Shown: positions 47,518 through 58,555, counted from the first letter of the stretch. The stretch is DNA of 64,000 nucleotides from Saccharomycopsis fibuligera x Saccharomycopsis cf. fibuligera (GCA_001936135.1 CP012816.1:3159501-3223500), one strand, 5' to 3'. A program made the numbers and translations. The notes: generated by a model from the sequence alone, not told the origin.

Positions 47518-49329
47518 GGAGTTGTTATCATGCTTTAGTACGTCATTTACTTTTGACGGTGATGGATAATTAATATTAACATTGTCATCATTATTTGTTG
47601 ATTGAGATACATTCGAACCCGTACTCAATCTTACCATGGAGCTCGAGTGCAGATGCAGCTGCTTACTGCTTGTACTTCTCTGACTGCGATTAAACTTGGG
47701 GCCGGCAATTTTTCGGGATCTCGATGTTGATGATGATGCTCTTGCAGCAGCTTCTTGCTTTCTTTTCTGTCTAACAAGTCGCCTAATTTTTTCAACAGCT
47801 TCATAATCAATATCATTACCAAGCACCAGTTGCAAATATGGCGCCACTTTTCCTTTGAAGAACAGATTATTCAACCACCAGTAGACCAACCAGCAGCTGA
47901 CCACGTAGCTAATTGTATTTCCAATGAACACAATTGCTATACCAACAAGATATACAATAATATTGTGGTTTTTTAGGAATGCACCCCAAGTATTTTGCTC
48001 TAGCTGAAATTCAAGATAAGCATCGAAGTTGTTGATGAGGATGCGGTTATTGAACTCAATCACCAAATTATCATCATTCTCAGTTATATTTTTGTTAAAG
48101 CTACTTGCATGATCCTCATCTTCGTTATTTCTATAAAAACTACTTTTTAGTGATCTGGCAAAGACAGACTCTTTGAATTGAAAATTTGATAGCAATTTAA
48201 GCACTGTTTGAGCGTTAGAGAAAAGTGATGCTGCCGCGCTATTAACACTGCCCGAGCTAGTGCCAAAGACAGCACCAGCTTGAAAAGAGTGTTTAGGAAG
48301 GCCAATATTGTAAATAAAAGGCGGCAAAAATTGCTTCATAAAAGGTGGAATAATTTTATTTTCAAACCTGTAGCTTTCACAATCTAAGATAAAACTTTGA
48401 GTAATAGTTAATGGAATTTCTTTGTTGGTTTCCTTAACAACGTCATAATTTTTGTTTGAAATGAATGACGAATAATATGGCCGGTCAAGCGATGCTGGTA
48501 AGTAGCGCGATAGTGGCCACATGTTCACAGGCTGCTGCATGCTGGCCCAGCTAGCCAATCCAAAAGTTTTACTCTTACTTTTGGTTTTGCCATTATTACT
48601 GGTTTTCTGGAAATATCGATAGTTACTAGTATCATAGTGGCGTCGCAAGAGAGCCAGAGTCGTTTTACCACTCATTATGCTGAATTTGAGAGCGTGTTCC
48701 TGGTGGTGATTGCTGCCAGAACTGCTCCAGCCGGGGCTGCTAGTTTCTCCCATGTAGGGAATCCACTGTAACTCATCATGATCGACATAATCATTAACAC
48801 CAGCATCAACCGGTTGAATTATTGACGGTCTAGTTGCTTGTTGTGGTCCCATACTGGAAGCGCCACAATAACCTGTAAATTTCAAAAATAAATCATAATT
48901 ACCTCCATCCCACAGTACCAATTGCAACAATTTCGATTCTTGCAAATTGACAACAGCAAATGGTGCTTGGCCTGGGAATTCATAATTGAAATGCAAAGGC
49001 ACAATAATCTTGCCGCTGTTAGCTAGAGGGAAAAGCAATGTTGTGTAGAATTTGTGGAAAAGAAAAGCGGACCAAGGGAGAATCACCAAGCTAATGGTGA
49101 TGGTAACGATGGTTAGGTAGAAAAACATACGAGTGGTATATATTAACCAACCATCGCGAGATTCATGTAGACGTTGGCGTTTATGACTGACTTGGCTCGA
49201 GTATTGGGATTTGGGCCGTTGCTGTTGCTGTTGCTGTTGCTGTTGCCGTGTGCGTGATTGTGGTTGGGAGTAACAATGTTGTGGGGCGCTCTTCGGTGGA
49301 GAAGATGACGATAATGGCGCGCTACTCAT
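47137..49329 (-). CDS. SEI1: Seipin (lipid droplet assembly protein) with expanded Asn tract
   Basis: Seipin is an ER protein that organises lipid droplet budding at ER contact sites. I start it at the ATG at 49329, giving 730 residues; the frame extends upstream only to a TTG. A Gln run lies at residues 29-37. The first membrane span is at about 64-91 (MFFYLTIVTITISLVILPWS), followed by the luminal start FHKFYTTLLFPL and IIVPLHFNYEFPG, which matches the seipin pattern. The luminal domain is expanded by Ser/Asn-rich insertions. The second span is near 453-485 (VYLVGIAIVFIGNTISYVVS). The cytosolic tail carries a long Asn tract with regularly spaced His, encoded by AAT repeats at 47341-47517. 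The length is far above the S. cerevisiae protein (about 285), but the two-span topology is preserved. Confidence 0.8.
47341..47517. repeat. (ATT)n/(AAT)n microsatellite in SEI1
   Basis: A trinucleotide repeat tract of about 177 bp lies in the SEI1 coding sequence. On the coding strand it reads mostly AAT (Asn) with CAT or CAC-type His codons at every fourth position in its middle part (a repeated NNNH unit). The two strands also give open frames of poly-Ile and poly-Met/Ile, which are artefacts. Confidence 0.9.
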
Positions 49330-50855
49330 TTTGTACTTTGTGTATGTGTTGGCGCTTGGATCGTGTAACTTATGTTCTATACTTTGGCAAGTAACTGTAA
49401 ATATTGCACTTTCTGTATTTGAAAAAGCGTTGGTTATGGAGAGGCGCTGCTCGGTCAATTGATAGGAAGTGGCTCACTGTGACAACAAGAATGTCCTTTT
49501 TTTAATAACGTCAATTGTTACAAGGTAAGTGGTACCTGGTAACTGGTAACTCAAAAATACAATGAAGCAGTATTCTAAGCGGCTATTTTATATGTCAGGA
49601 TCCACAAGTGCCAATGGTCATACATGTACCTGATTCTTTGATCTTGGGTTTAATGTTAATTTTGACTCTACCTGGGGAAAATCTAGTTTAACTTTTGTGA
49701 TGGATAAACAAGAAAACGAAAAACAAAAAGAAACGCATCACAGCTGCCGCCGCGCAATTCGACTGGTTTGTTCCACTCTATCACTTCAATATGCGCAATA
49801 TTGATATCAATATTAAAAGAAAGTGACAACATCAGAATCTAATCTTGATTTATATACAGAGTAAGCTAGGCAGTTCCAATTTCTACTGGCATGACTGCTT
49901 TTTACTTTTCTTTGCTCTATAGGGATATTCATCAGTTTTAAAAAGTGAAAGATTGGCAGAAATTATACTGATTGAAGGTCAGCGCTAGCAATGCAAAGCT
50001 GTATCCTTATACGACTACCTTCTAAGTTAGTTGAAATATTTTGTTGTAAAAGACATTTCGTATTGTCCAACTAAGCTCGTGCAGCAATTTTAAGTGCGTT
50101 CAGAGTTTGCCTACTTGCAAGCTCGTTAGTAGCATTGATAGTACATCAGCAAATTAATGTGATGGTAATGTAATGTGTATGAAGCCATGAAATAATATAT
50201 ATAAGAAATGGAAAAGAGAGTGTATTATGAGAGAAAAAAATTAGTAGGAAAATACCATCGTAATGATGATAATAAATAAAAAAAAAAAAAAAAAAAAAAT
50301 TGGAAAAAACTGTACTTGAAACAATATAGAAATAAGTTAGTGAGTATTAATACTGATAATAGTCGTTTGTGAATGAATAAAATGAAATTTTAAAAGAAAA
50401 ATAAAAACCGTTATTTGACTGTCCATCCATAACAAATAAACTTATGGAGTGTGAAATGTGAAATGTGAAATGTGAAATGTGAAATCACTGACTGTAAAAG
50501 ATGAAGACAAATAAAGAAGAAACCGGGAGACATTAAATAAAATATAGGCAAGCTAGTCAAAAATAATAGAGAAAGGAAACAGGTAAAAAGGGAAAGGTAC
50601 AAAAGTGAAAGGTGAAGATCAAAATATAAAGTTAGTAAAATACAGATACATGAGAAAATTGAATAATGTGACAATAGAGTAATCGCGCAACCACTATAAG
50701 AAACAAAACAAAAAAACACAATCAAATAATATATAGAAAATAACAAGCAAAGACACGAGCATTATGTATGAGAATAGGTGATCATTCGAATTATCTATCT
50801 TGACTCACTAATATACAACACAAAAAACCTCATACACTTAGAAATAAATAAATAA

Positions 50856-50888
<33 letters not shown>

Positions 50889-50948
50889 AAAACGAGCCAA
50901 ACAAAACAGAAGAAAAAAAAACAGTCGAAAAATGCAAATTAATCATGA
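49330..50948. other. 1.6-kb region between SEI1 and SFP1
   Basis: Both flanking genes are on the minus strand, so this holds the SEI1 promoter and the SFP1 3' end. It contains A-rich tracts at about 50276-50299 and 50858-50886 (T runs on the coding strand, the latter about 63 bp past the SFP1 stop). Five tandem copies of GTGAAAT lie at 50451-50485. ORFs are short; one of 111 codons (50411-50746, minus) is hydrophobic and repeat-based. No gene is called. Confidence 0.5.
50451..50485. repeat. Five tandem copies of GTGAAAT
   Basis: A perfect 7-bp unit repeated five times (35 bp) is read directly from the sequence in the SFP1 3' region. Confidence 0.9.
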
Positions 50949-52934
50949 TTAATGTGTACTGTGGCCTCTATGATACTTCAACCCATTCAAATTCTTATAC
51001 CTCTTACCACAAACCTCGCATCTGTATGGCTTGTCCTTTTCAAGATTAAAATTGCCATCAGGATATGGCTGGTTACTTTCGGGATCAATCACACTGAATG
51101 TACCATCTGGGTTTTCCAATAATTTCTGGTTCTGGTGACCATGGGCTTTATGATATTTGAGACCATTTTGATTCTTGTATGTTTTGTCACAACCAATCAC
51201 AGGACATTTGAACGGTCTATTCTCGCCATCCACATAAAGGTGGCGGGCTGGATCATCAATGCATATTTCTTCATCTTCTCCAGAATTACCGCTTGGGTTA
51301 TTACCATGACTTGGCCCGTTTGATGGGTTGACAAAGTTAGTATTACCTTGTTGGTGATGTCCATTTTGTTGGTGCTGTGAATGCTGCTGTTGCTGATGCT
51401 GCTGCTGATGCTGCTGCTGATGCTGCTGCTGCTGAAGATTTGCGCTGAGGTTGGAGGTATGTGGCGACTTATTTCGTAGCTGTGGCGAAACGCTGTTGAA
51501 ATTGCCTGAATGAAGGTTAGATCTCGCCGTACCAAAGCTTGCATTCGAGCTGCTGCCATCCTTGCTTAGTAGCACATTAGCGGGGTTGCTGGTGTTGTTA
51601 AGATTGCTGTTATTGTTATTGTCACTAAATCCATCGTTACCGCCAGCGGTGGCGTTGAAATTGCTTAAAACGCCACCAAGATGGTTATTGAAGTTGAATA
51701 GGGTATCGTTATTGGCGCCGTTGTTGGCTATATCTCCTAATTGGTTACTTTGGCTTTGCTGGTGATGCGCTGGGTCTATCAGACTACCATTGGCGATATT
51801 GCCACCATTCATGTTATTACTGTTGCTATTATTATTAGTTCCATTGTCAGCGTGTAAATTGCTGGCGATGGCATCGTTACTGGACAAGAACACCTCGTTT
51901 GTGGAAACACCTTCCATTAAGTCCAGGGTCGATCTTATTTTACCTGGCCTACCATTGCTGCGACCGCTGTTAGCCACAAGCTCGCTTGGTGGCGACACTG
52001 AAATATGGGCTTCTTCGTAGTGCCTGAGCAAATCGTGCAAAGTCGGCAACAAGTTGCCGCAGCAACTGTAGTCCTTGCAATAATCAGCTTCCAAGTTGGG
52101 CAAATAATTCACTTGGGGCGGCGACATTGTCATCATTAGGTCATTGTTGATATTGAGCATACCACTGCTGTTGTTGTGGTGATGCGTTGGGTTGAACGCG
52201 CTACTGCCGGCACCGTGTAGCACGTTGAAATTATTGTTTGACTGATTCTGATTATGGAAGTTTTGGCTATTGCTATGAGAGTGGTGACCCTGGTTCGGGT
52301 TGCCGCTATTGCTGTTGGTGTTGTTATTGCTGTTGTTATTGCTGTTATTACTGCTGTTATTTCCTACAATGCCGTTGTGGTGGAATAGCACTTCATCCTT
52401 GAGCCAGCTTCCGATGGTGAGAGAACCAAAAGAAACACCACCCATCCCCTGAGTGTGGGCTATACTTTCTCTTCTGAGCCTTGGGTTGTTGAGGAACTGG
52501 GATATGTTCTGGTTGCTGATGTTGTTTATTATGTTGGAGGTAGTGTTGTTGTTGTTTGTGTTGTTTGCATTGTTATTTGAGGGCGTGTTGTTGATGTTGC
52601 CGTTGATGTTGTTGTTGCCCGCTGCGCTGCTGGCGGCGTTGATGTTCTGGCTGCTATTGCCATTGTTGTTGCTGGGGAGTTGATTGCGAAAGCCAAACCC
52701 AGGGTTTTTTTGGTACGCTATGTCGATGGGTGCCGCGGTTGACGACAAGGAGATGTGGCTATTTTTATTGAGGTCAAAGTCGTAGGAAGGGATGTCGTTG
52801 CTGCTGCCGTTGCTGTTGGTTGGATGGAAGCCAGGGGAGTTTGCCGTGGACATGGCGCTGTCGAAGTCAAAGTCGAACATTTCCGTGTCGCCGCTGGCGC
52901 CGGGCTGGATGTTGACCAGAAAGTCTGGGTTCAT
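50949..52934 (-). CDS. SFP1: Zinc-finger regulator of ribosome biogenesis and cell size
   Basis: Sfp1 is the TOR- and PKA-responsive activator of ribosomal protein and ribosome biogenesis genes. The 661-residue protein ends with its diagnostic region: a split pair of C2H2 fingers, CPVIGCDKTYKNQNGLKYHK and CEVCGKRYKNLNGLKYHRGH, separated by about 40 residues. The repeated YKNxNGLKYH motif is the hallmark of Sfp1. A third, earlier finger-like segment (YCKDYSCCGNLLPTLHDLLR, ending HYEEAH) lies near residue 285. The N-terminus carries DFDFDSA, an acidic-aromatic patch, and the rest is Asn/Ser-rich with a Gln/His tract near residue 500. Such prion-like content is known for Sfp1. Likely targets in this window include RPL31 and the RRPE/PAC-type promoters. 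Confidence 0.94.
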   Translation of the reverse strand: MNPDFLVNIQPGASGDTEMFDFDFDSAMSTANSPGFHPTNSNGSSNDIPSYDFDLNKNSHISLSSTAAPIDIAYQKNPGFGFRNQLPSNNNGNSSQNINAASSAAGNNNINGNINNTPSNNNANNTNNNNTTSNIINNISNQNISQFLNNPRLRRESIAHTQGMGGVSFGSLTIGSWLKDEVLFHHNGIVGNNSSNNSNNNSNNNTNSNSGNPNQGHHSHSNSQNFHNQNQSNNNFNVLHGAGSSAFNPTHHHNNSSGMLNINNDLMMTMSPPQVNYLPNLEADYCKDYSCCGNLLPTLHDLLRHYEEAHISVSPPSELVANSGRSNGRPGKIRSTLDLMEGVSTNEVFLSSNDAIASNLHADNGTNNNSNSNNMNGGNIANGSLIDPAHHQQSQSNQLGDIANNGANNDTLFNFNNHLGGVLSNFNATAGGNDGFSDNNNNSNLNNTSNPANVLLSKDGSSSNASFGTARSNLHSGNFNSVSPQLRNKSPHTSNLSANLQQQQHQQQHQQQHQQQQHSQHQQNGHHQQGNTNFVNPSNGPSHGNNPSGNSGEDEEICIDDPARHLYVDGENRPFKCPVIGCDKTYKNQNGLKYHKAHGHQNQKLLENPDGTFSVIDPESNQPYPDGNFNLEKDKPYRCEVCGKRYKNLNGLKYHRGHSTH

Positions 52935-54553
52935 CGTGGGATGATGATGATGGTGGTGGTGGTAGATGCAGAGATGGGGGAGGAGGAGGAGGAGAAGGAG
53001 GAGGAGGAGGAGCAGTAGTACTAGCAGTGGGCTCGCGGTATATGTTGGTGGGACGATGACAAATGGAAGTAGAGAGTGGTGAAACTGATGCGGGTACTAG
53101 CGCAGATGGATTACAGGAAGGGCAGTAATTGACGAATGGATGGACGGGGTCAGTGACTAGTGACTGGCGGCTAGCAGACGCTGTGATACGGTATGGGATG
53201 GCAAACAATGCGCTGAGGGAAATGCTCCTTAACGGTGAGTGGAAAATGGAAAACAGCCAAAAGAAAAAAAAAAATAAAAAATAAAAAATAAAAAGCAAAA
53301 AAAGTAAAAAAAGTAAAAAAAGTAAAAAAAGTAAAAAAAGTAAAAAAAGTAAAAAAGTAAAAAAAAAGTAGAAAGTAGAAAGTCAGGAGCAGAGCACAGG
53401 GCAAAGAAAAAACACTAGCGAGTTGAGTCGAGCTGAGTTAAGTTGGGGCGGAAACAGGAAATTTCGCAGCAGAAAATTGAAAGTTGAAAGTTGAAAGTTG
53501 GAAAATGGAAAATGGAAAATGGGAAATGGAAAGCGGAAACTGGGAAGCTGGGAAATTGGGAAATTGGGAAATTGGGAAATTGGGAGCGCTGGCATGCACT
53601 GGTGCTGGAAAGCAGAGCAAAGACACAGCAGGACAAGCACGGGAGCGGTGGCGGCCGGTAGTCGACTATACTGCTGCTGGTAGAGTACAGTGTTTGCGTT
53701 TGTGCTTGTGTGCGTGCAATGAGCAGTGTGTGTGACGAGACAAGCACCGGGATGGCCGTGGGAATAGATTTGTGTCTTCTGCTGTGCGGTGTAGCGTGTA
53801 CACTATAGCGTTGTTGGCAAAGTGTAGCTGATGTAGCTGGTGTAGCTGAGTGGGGTGGAGTTGTGTTGTGTTGTGTTGTGTGTGTTGTGTTGTGTTGTAT
53901 TGAGTTGTGTTGAGTTGAGTTGTGTTGAGGTGAGCGGTAGCGTCTGTGTCGATGGAGAGCGCGAGTACCAGCACCGCGGCGGACGGGAAGCTGCGATTGG
54001 TGGCTGCTGGAATTGGGCGGCGAGCGCGCGCGAAGCCAGCCGACCCGCCAAGTACAGGGGATACCCGGACACCACGCCGCGAGCAGTGCTGCGGTGCGTA
54101 TTGTGCGAGGGTGCATAGGCGTACAAACGCATTTACAGGTACTCTCCGGTTTCCTGCGGTGCCCTGAAGTGCTCCGCAGTATTAATCGCCCCGCGCGGGC
54201 AGTTTTCTGCAGCGCGCTGCAGCGCGCTGCAGAGGCAGATTTGTAATCGCCTCCTTGCGGGAACCACTCTCCCTCTACGCGCGCTACGCCTCCGCGCAGT
54301 AGCGCCCGTAGTAATTACCGGACACGAGCAAGCATCGCCAGCCCAAAACATGAAATGCCATCCACCGGCAGCCACAACCACGTCGATGAGCAACTAACAC
54401 TCATCACCAACTGTGTCCACCACTGCGCTTTCCACAAGCTATCGAATATCGCCCAAGGCTGCTCAGCGCTCAATTTGCCATTACGTTGCCGCAAAAAAAC
54501 GAACACACACACAGACACAGACACACACACACACACACGCGCGCCCCACCACC
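52935..54553. promoter_or_regulatory. 1.6-kb SFP1-YET3 divergent promoter packed with microsatellites
   Basis: No gene is recognised. From left to right there are GGAGGA-rich sequence (52978-53012), AAAAAAAGT repeats (53298-53370), AGTTGAA and GGAAAAT repeats (53478-53530), GGGAAATT repeats (53548-53585), TGTTG repeats (53862-53930), GC-rich sequence with GCAGCGCGCT duplicated (54210-54235), and CA repeats (54503-54540) just before the YET3 ATG. All encode accidental low-complexity ORFs on both strands. Confidence 0.5.
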
Positions 54554-55111
54554 ATGGCTCTCTACTACAACATCATATTCGGTCTCTTGATCGCCGAGAT
54601 GCTTCTCTTCACCATCATTTCCCTCCCCTTGCCCTCCAAGATCAGGGCGCCCCTCCTCAACGCCATCTCCAGACCGTTCCAGTCTATCCAGGTCCAGATC
54701 TCGATCAAGCTGATCCTAATATTCATATTGATCCTATTTATTGACGCGTTCAACAAAGCGTCCACCATCCAGCAGGACTTGAAAAACATCCCGCACGGCG
54801 CCCCTTACGTTGACCGCAGTGAGGTGCAAGCCAAACGCTTCTATGCTCAAAGAAACTTGTACTTGACAGGCTTCAGTCTCTTTTTGACCTTGATCACCAA
54901 CCGCACTTACTCCTTGGTCGCCGAGTTGATCGATATCAAGAAAACCGTTAGAAATGGCGCGTTGTCCGATAAAGAGGCAAAAAAGATTCAGTCTGTTGAT
55001 GACTTGAACCAAGTGGCGCTCTTGCAAGAACAAATTCAAGCCAAAGAAGAAGAGATCGAACACTTGAAGGCAAAGGCCAAAGAGCTTTCTCAGCAATACG
55101 AGAAAATTTAG
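54554..55111 (+). CDS. YET3: BAP31/Yet family ER membrane protein
   Basis: The 185-residue protein is the yeast BAP31 homologue, an ER protein that in S. cerevisiae associates with the translocon and with Scs2 as the Yet1/Yet3 pair. Three membrane spans lie at about residues 7-27 (IIFGLLIAEMLLFTIISLPL), 49-67 (ISIKLILIFILILFIDAF) and 100-120 (YLTGFSLFLTLITNRTYSL). The motif YAQRNLYLTGF before span three is the family hallmark. A C-terminal coiled coil (residues 148-183) ends in QQYEKI, without a KKXX retrieval signal. The ATG at 54554 fits the family start MALYYNIIFGLL. It shares the repeat-rich region with SFP1. One CTG codon lies in span two and would be Ser under the alternative code. Confidence 0.92.
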   Translation: MALYYNIIFGLLIAEMLLFTIISLPLPSKIRAPLLNAISRPFQSIQVQISIKLILIFILILFIDAFNKASTIQQDLKNIPHGAPYVDRSEVQAKRFYAQRNLYLTGFSLFLTLITNRTYSLVAELIDIKKTVRNGALSDKEAKKIQSVDDLNQVALLQEQIQAKEEEIEHLKAKAKELSQQYEKI

Positions 55112-55395
55112 AAAGAAGAAGAAGAAGAAAAAAAAAAGAGTTTACTAGTTTACTTATTTATTGTTTGCCGTGCCGATTGTTATACAAGATATCTGCTACA
55201 TGCTCAACATTCATCCTGTTGGGCGTCTTTGTCTTATTTACCTGTGAATCTACTTTCAGTAAGTTTAGCAAAATTTCCCTCTTTTTTACAGCGCTGTTTC
55301 CACCAGCCACGTAGCCCCGCCACCCTTTACTAGCTTTCTCAGACGCATAACTAAAGCTCCATGCTACCGCATGCCACTCCAGCACATACGATTCT

Positions 55396-57936
55396 CTAAT
55401 ACGCATTACTCTTATGCTTTGGGACAAAATTGAAATCAGGATGGGCAGGCCCCAAAAACATCTCTGTAATCTTGATCCAGTCCTTGTAGTCTCCTGATCC
55501 AAGCAATGTTTCCAATTCATTTCTTCCCTTCCACTTAGGCGGTCTTTCGTTCAACTGATTAGGCAATCTTTCCAAAATCCCCACTGGGATGTAGCGATAA
55601 GTAAAACTGAGCCATTCGCACAAGAACCGTCTCGACAAATTGACCCCGTAGTCATCAGCGCCCCAGTGATTAATTGCGTATTTGGCATACTGCTCGATAA
55701 TTGCTAGTCTTTCCGTGGCGCTCTTATCCAAATATTGTTTAGCATCGATCTCTTCAAATAACCATGGTTTGATCAACGCACCGCGAGCCACCATTACCGA
55801 ATCAATATTTGGGTCACTAACTGCTTTGTGCCAATCGCCAAAATTGTAGCAGTCACCGTTGCCAATAAACCAAACTTTCTTGTTTGGCATATCTCTAGCT
55901 TCCTTGTCTTCTTGTTGCTGTTGATTGTAATCTTGTACAATTTTTCCAATTTGACTAATATAATCCCAATCAGCAGTTTTGGTGTATCGCTGCTGCCTTG
56001 AGCGCCCATGCAAAGTGATAGCCCCAACTTCGCCTCCGGCTTCGCTAAGAACTTTCTTCACCAACATATCAGCGTTCGGATGGTTATCTCTAGTCCCCAT
56101 ACGGATCTTCACGCTCACAGGAACATCATCGCTCACCAAACTCATACCTTTCAACATCCGCAATGTCTTTGCTGGTTGATCAAGCAATCCGCTTCCCGCA
56201 CCTTGCTTATATAGTAAATCAATAGGACATCCGCAATTCAAATTGATTTCGCTAGTTTGTGGAGCATATTTAGCAATCAATTCTGCAGCTTTAACCGCTT
56301 GCCAATGCTTCGAGGTAGCAATTTGAGCACCAAATCCTGGATATTCGGAACTGTGAGCCTTCATCAATGCCCATTCCGCATTATGGCCGGATATTAATGG
56401 TAATCCGAGCGCCATTTCGGAAAATGTGACATCAACGTTATATAATGTTTTCATTAGTCTACGGTATGGTAAATTACCAACCGTAGTTAACGGAGAGACA
56501 ACCTTGGCGCCATTATAGTAAAGACGTTTTTTCTCCCATGGCTTGAATGGCGATTCAACATAATCAAATTGGTTGTCTTTTCTAGTAGTAGTAGTGCCGT
56601 AATCAAATTGAGCGGCTTGTTTGTTTGAGGAAGCAAGCACTACTACTGGATCATCATTAGTGGTAGTTTCCCTATCAGGAACGCTGGCGTTATGCGGCTC
56701 ATTCGCAAAGGGTTGTTCGTATGCAGGCTCTTTATCACCAGGAATGTCAAAAATCGCTTCTTTAGTAGGAACTGGATGTGCCGCTTTTTCTAAAGCTTTG
56801 GCATGCTCATTTTCTTTTTGCTTTTCCTCTTCATTCGTGTCTGGAACATCAATGTTGTGAGGCTCGTTAGAAACAGGCTCTTCATATGCCGGTTCTTCAT
56901 CGCCAGGTATATCAAAAATCGCTTCCTTGGTAGGAACCGGATGCGCTGCTTTTTCTAAAGCTTTCGCATGCTCACTCTGTACTTGGTTCTCCCTTGCTTC
57001 TTCCTTATTGGCCAATTCATCCTGTCTTTCACGCTCCTCGGCACTGACATTATTGAATCTACTATTAAACAGCACAATCTTATCCAAATATTGAATCACC
57101 GCTTCACTTTTACTAAAATCGTACTTTTTCTTTTGTAATTGGGTTTTAATCTCACCGTCTATTTTATTCACTTCCACGTCTCTTTTACTTGCATCTCCAC
57201 TAACACCTTCTACCACAATTTTGTTGTATTTGGCTTCATCTTTGATTAGCTTCTTGGCTTCGGCATCATAATGGCTGCTTAACCAGCGACACTTCATCCC
57301 AGCCGGGCATTTTCCGTAAAACGCAAAATTAGGACACATCGCTGCATCTTTACTGCTTCCGCTAGTTGCGCCATCTGTGCTGCCAACGTCCGGCGGCTTG
57401 CTCGCCAAATACACATCAATATCATGGCAACGGCGGCATTTTTCAATTCCATAAGTGCATCTTCTTGATTCGTCATCAGGATCAATCAATTCAGTACAAA
57501 GTTGGACCTTCTCTTTTGGCTGAACAAGCTCTCTTTTTTTGTTTTGACCTCTTTGCTTCTTATTTTTCTTGTTATTCTTTTTGCCTTTCTTGTTGTTGTT
57601 ATTAGCATCACCGCTCATTGAGTCAATTTTGTCATCGGCGTCAGCTTGCTCATTGGCATCATCATCAATCTGCTCAAGAAGTTTCACACTGTGGTCTGGT
57701 TCTGTGACAATGTATTGTTGCTTGATTGCTGCAATGCCCTTTTGTTGAGTAGAATTGGTTATAGTAGCGAAAGGAGCAGCAATAGAAGTAGCTGTGCCAG
57801 TTTTTGCTCTTTTGGACTGGTCGTCTGCAACACCGGTATCGAGTTCAGGCGGTTGTCTTTTAACACTTCCGGCAGACGATGATGGTGATTGTGGTGGTGG
57901 TTGCTGCTGCGGCTCCTTTATGTCTCCAGTAGACAT
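55396..57936 (-). CDS. DUS3: tRNA dihydrouridine synthase 3 with CCCH zinc fingers
   Basis: Dus3 reduces uridine 47 in the variable loop of cytosolic tRNAs with FMN and NADPH. The protein has 846 residues, longer than S. cerevisiae Dus3 (about 668). The N-terminus is disordered and basic (KKGKKNNKKNKKQRGQNKK). Two CCCH-type fingers follow, CTYGIEKCRRCH and CPNFAFYGKCPAGMKCRWLS. A region of two near-identical 55-residue repeats follows (HAKALEKAAHPVPTKEAIFD, nt 56690-56974). The TIM-barrel catalytic domain begins near residue 455 (LTTVGNLPYRRLMK), with the FMN-site and catalytic block NLNCGCPIDLLYKQGAGSGL, MGTRDNHPNADML and LHGRSRQQRYTKTADW. It is head to head with DUS4 across 619 bp. Confidence 0.95.
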   Translation of the reverse strand: MSTGDIKEPQQQPPPQSPSSSAGSVKRQPPELDTGVADDQSKRAKTGTATSIAAPFATITNSTQQKGIAAIKQQYIVTEPDHSVKLLEQIDDDANEQADADDKIDSMSGDANNNNKKGKKNNKKNKKQRGQNKKRELVQPKEKVQLCTELIDPDDESRRCTYGIEKCRRCHDIDVYLASKPPDVGSTDGATSGSSKDAAMCPNFAFYGKCPAGMKCRWLSSHYDAEAKKLIKDEAKYNKIVVEGVSGDASKRDVEVNKIDGEIKTQLQKKKYDFSKSEAVIQYLDKIVLFNSRFNNVSAEERERQDELANKEEARENQVQSEHAKALEKAAHPVPTKEAIFDIPGDEEPAYEEPVSNEPHNIDVPDTNEEEKQKENEHAKALEKAAHPVPTKEAIFDIPGDKEPAYEQPFANEPHNASVPDRETTTNDDPVVVLASSNKQAAQFDYGTTTTRKDNQFDYVESPFKPWEKKRLYYNGAKVVSPLTTVGNLPYRRLMKTLYNVDVTFSEMALGLPLISGHNAEWALMKAHSSEYPGFGAQIATSKHWQAVKAAELIAKYAPQTSEINLNCGCPIDLLYKQGAGSGLLDQPAKTLRMLKGMSLVSDDVPVSVKIRMGTRDNHPNADMLVKKVLSEAGGEVGAITLHGRSRQQRYTKTADWDYISQIGKIVQDYNQQQQEDKEARDMPNKKVWFIGNGDCYNFGDWHKAVSDPNIDSVMVARGALIKPWLFEEIDAKQYLDKSATERLAIIEQYAKYAINHWGADDYGVNLSRRFLCEWLSFTYRYIPVGILERLPNQLNERPPKWKGRNELETLLGSGDYKDWIKITEMFLGPAHPDFNFVPKHKSNAY
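56690..56974 (-). repeat. Two tandem 165-bp coding repeats in DUS3
   Basis: The segment encoding HAKALEKAAHPVPTKEAIFD and the following 30 or so residues occurs twice with a period of 165 bp (55 codons). The copies differ mostly at synonymous sites, for example GCT/GCC and CCA/CCG changes, while the protein differs at few positions. This suggests a duplication that is not very recent but is maintained at the protein level. Confidence 0.8.
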
Positions 57937-58126
57937 TATTGTAGTTAATCTTTTAGTGTGTTTTGTTCCTTCTCCGCCGTGTGTGGATCAAATGTTTGAA
58001 ACTTGCACTTGCAACGGTAACTGTATATGTGAATTGTATGCAACACTGTATATGGATGATGTCAATGAGAAGCCTCAAAGATTTGAAATTTTTCAAGCAA
58101 TGATTTCGGCAATCTCAAGCATGATG

Positions 58127-58159
<33 letters not shown>

Positions 58160-58555
58160 GAAAAGCGCGATGCTGCATGTTAGGGAAGAGTTTCATTTTA
58201 TCAGGGTTTACTGCTATAATCTACATTGACGTAATATTTCTTTGTTTGAAATGGTTGCAAATACACAGGGGAATTGATGCGCCGGAGAAAAATACTGGAA
58301 AATTGCTTATACGGAAAAAGAAAAGAAAATAAAATAAAAAAAATAAAGTAAAAAATAAAAGTTAGATCACACTCAACTTCCAGTCTGGTCAGCACAATTC
58401 AAAACCACATTTTTTACCAGAGGGGATATATCATAAACGCACCACATATTGCCGTACCCAATCCACACACTGCTCAACAAAACTAGATAAATTCGGTTCA
58501 AATCTACATTGCACAAAATCACACACATTATATAATAGCCAATATCCAGACAATC
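57937..58555. promoter_or_regulatory. DUS3-DUS4 divergent promoter with an A31 tract
   Basis: This 619-bp region separates the two dihydrouridine synthase genes. It has 31 consecutive A residues at 58127-58157 and A-rich repeats near 58316-58365. The homopolymer probably keeps nucleosomes away from the shared promoter. No ORF is called. Confidence 0.5.

Noticed and set aside
47262-47538. Poly-Ile/Met ORFs on both strands
   Set aside because: They are the other reading frames of the (ATT)n microsatellite in SEI1.
53171-54132. Several overlapping ORFs of 77-233 codons in the SFP1-YET3 gap
   Set aside because: All are made of simple repeats and overlap each other on both strands, with no recognisable domain.
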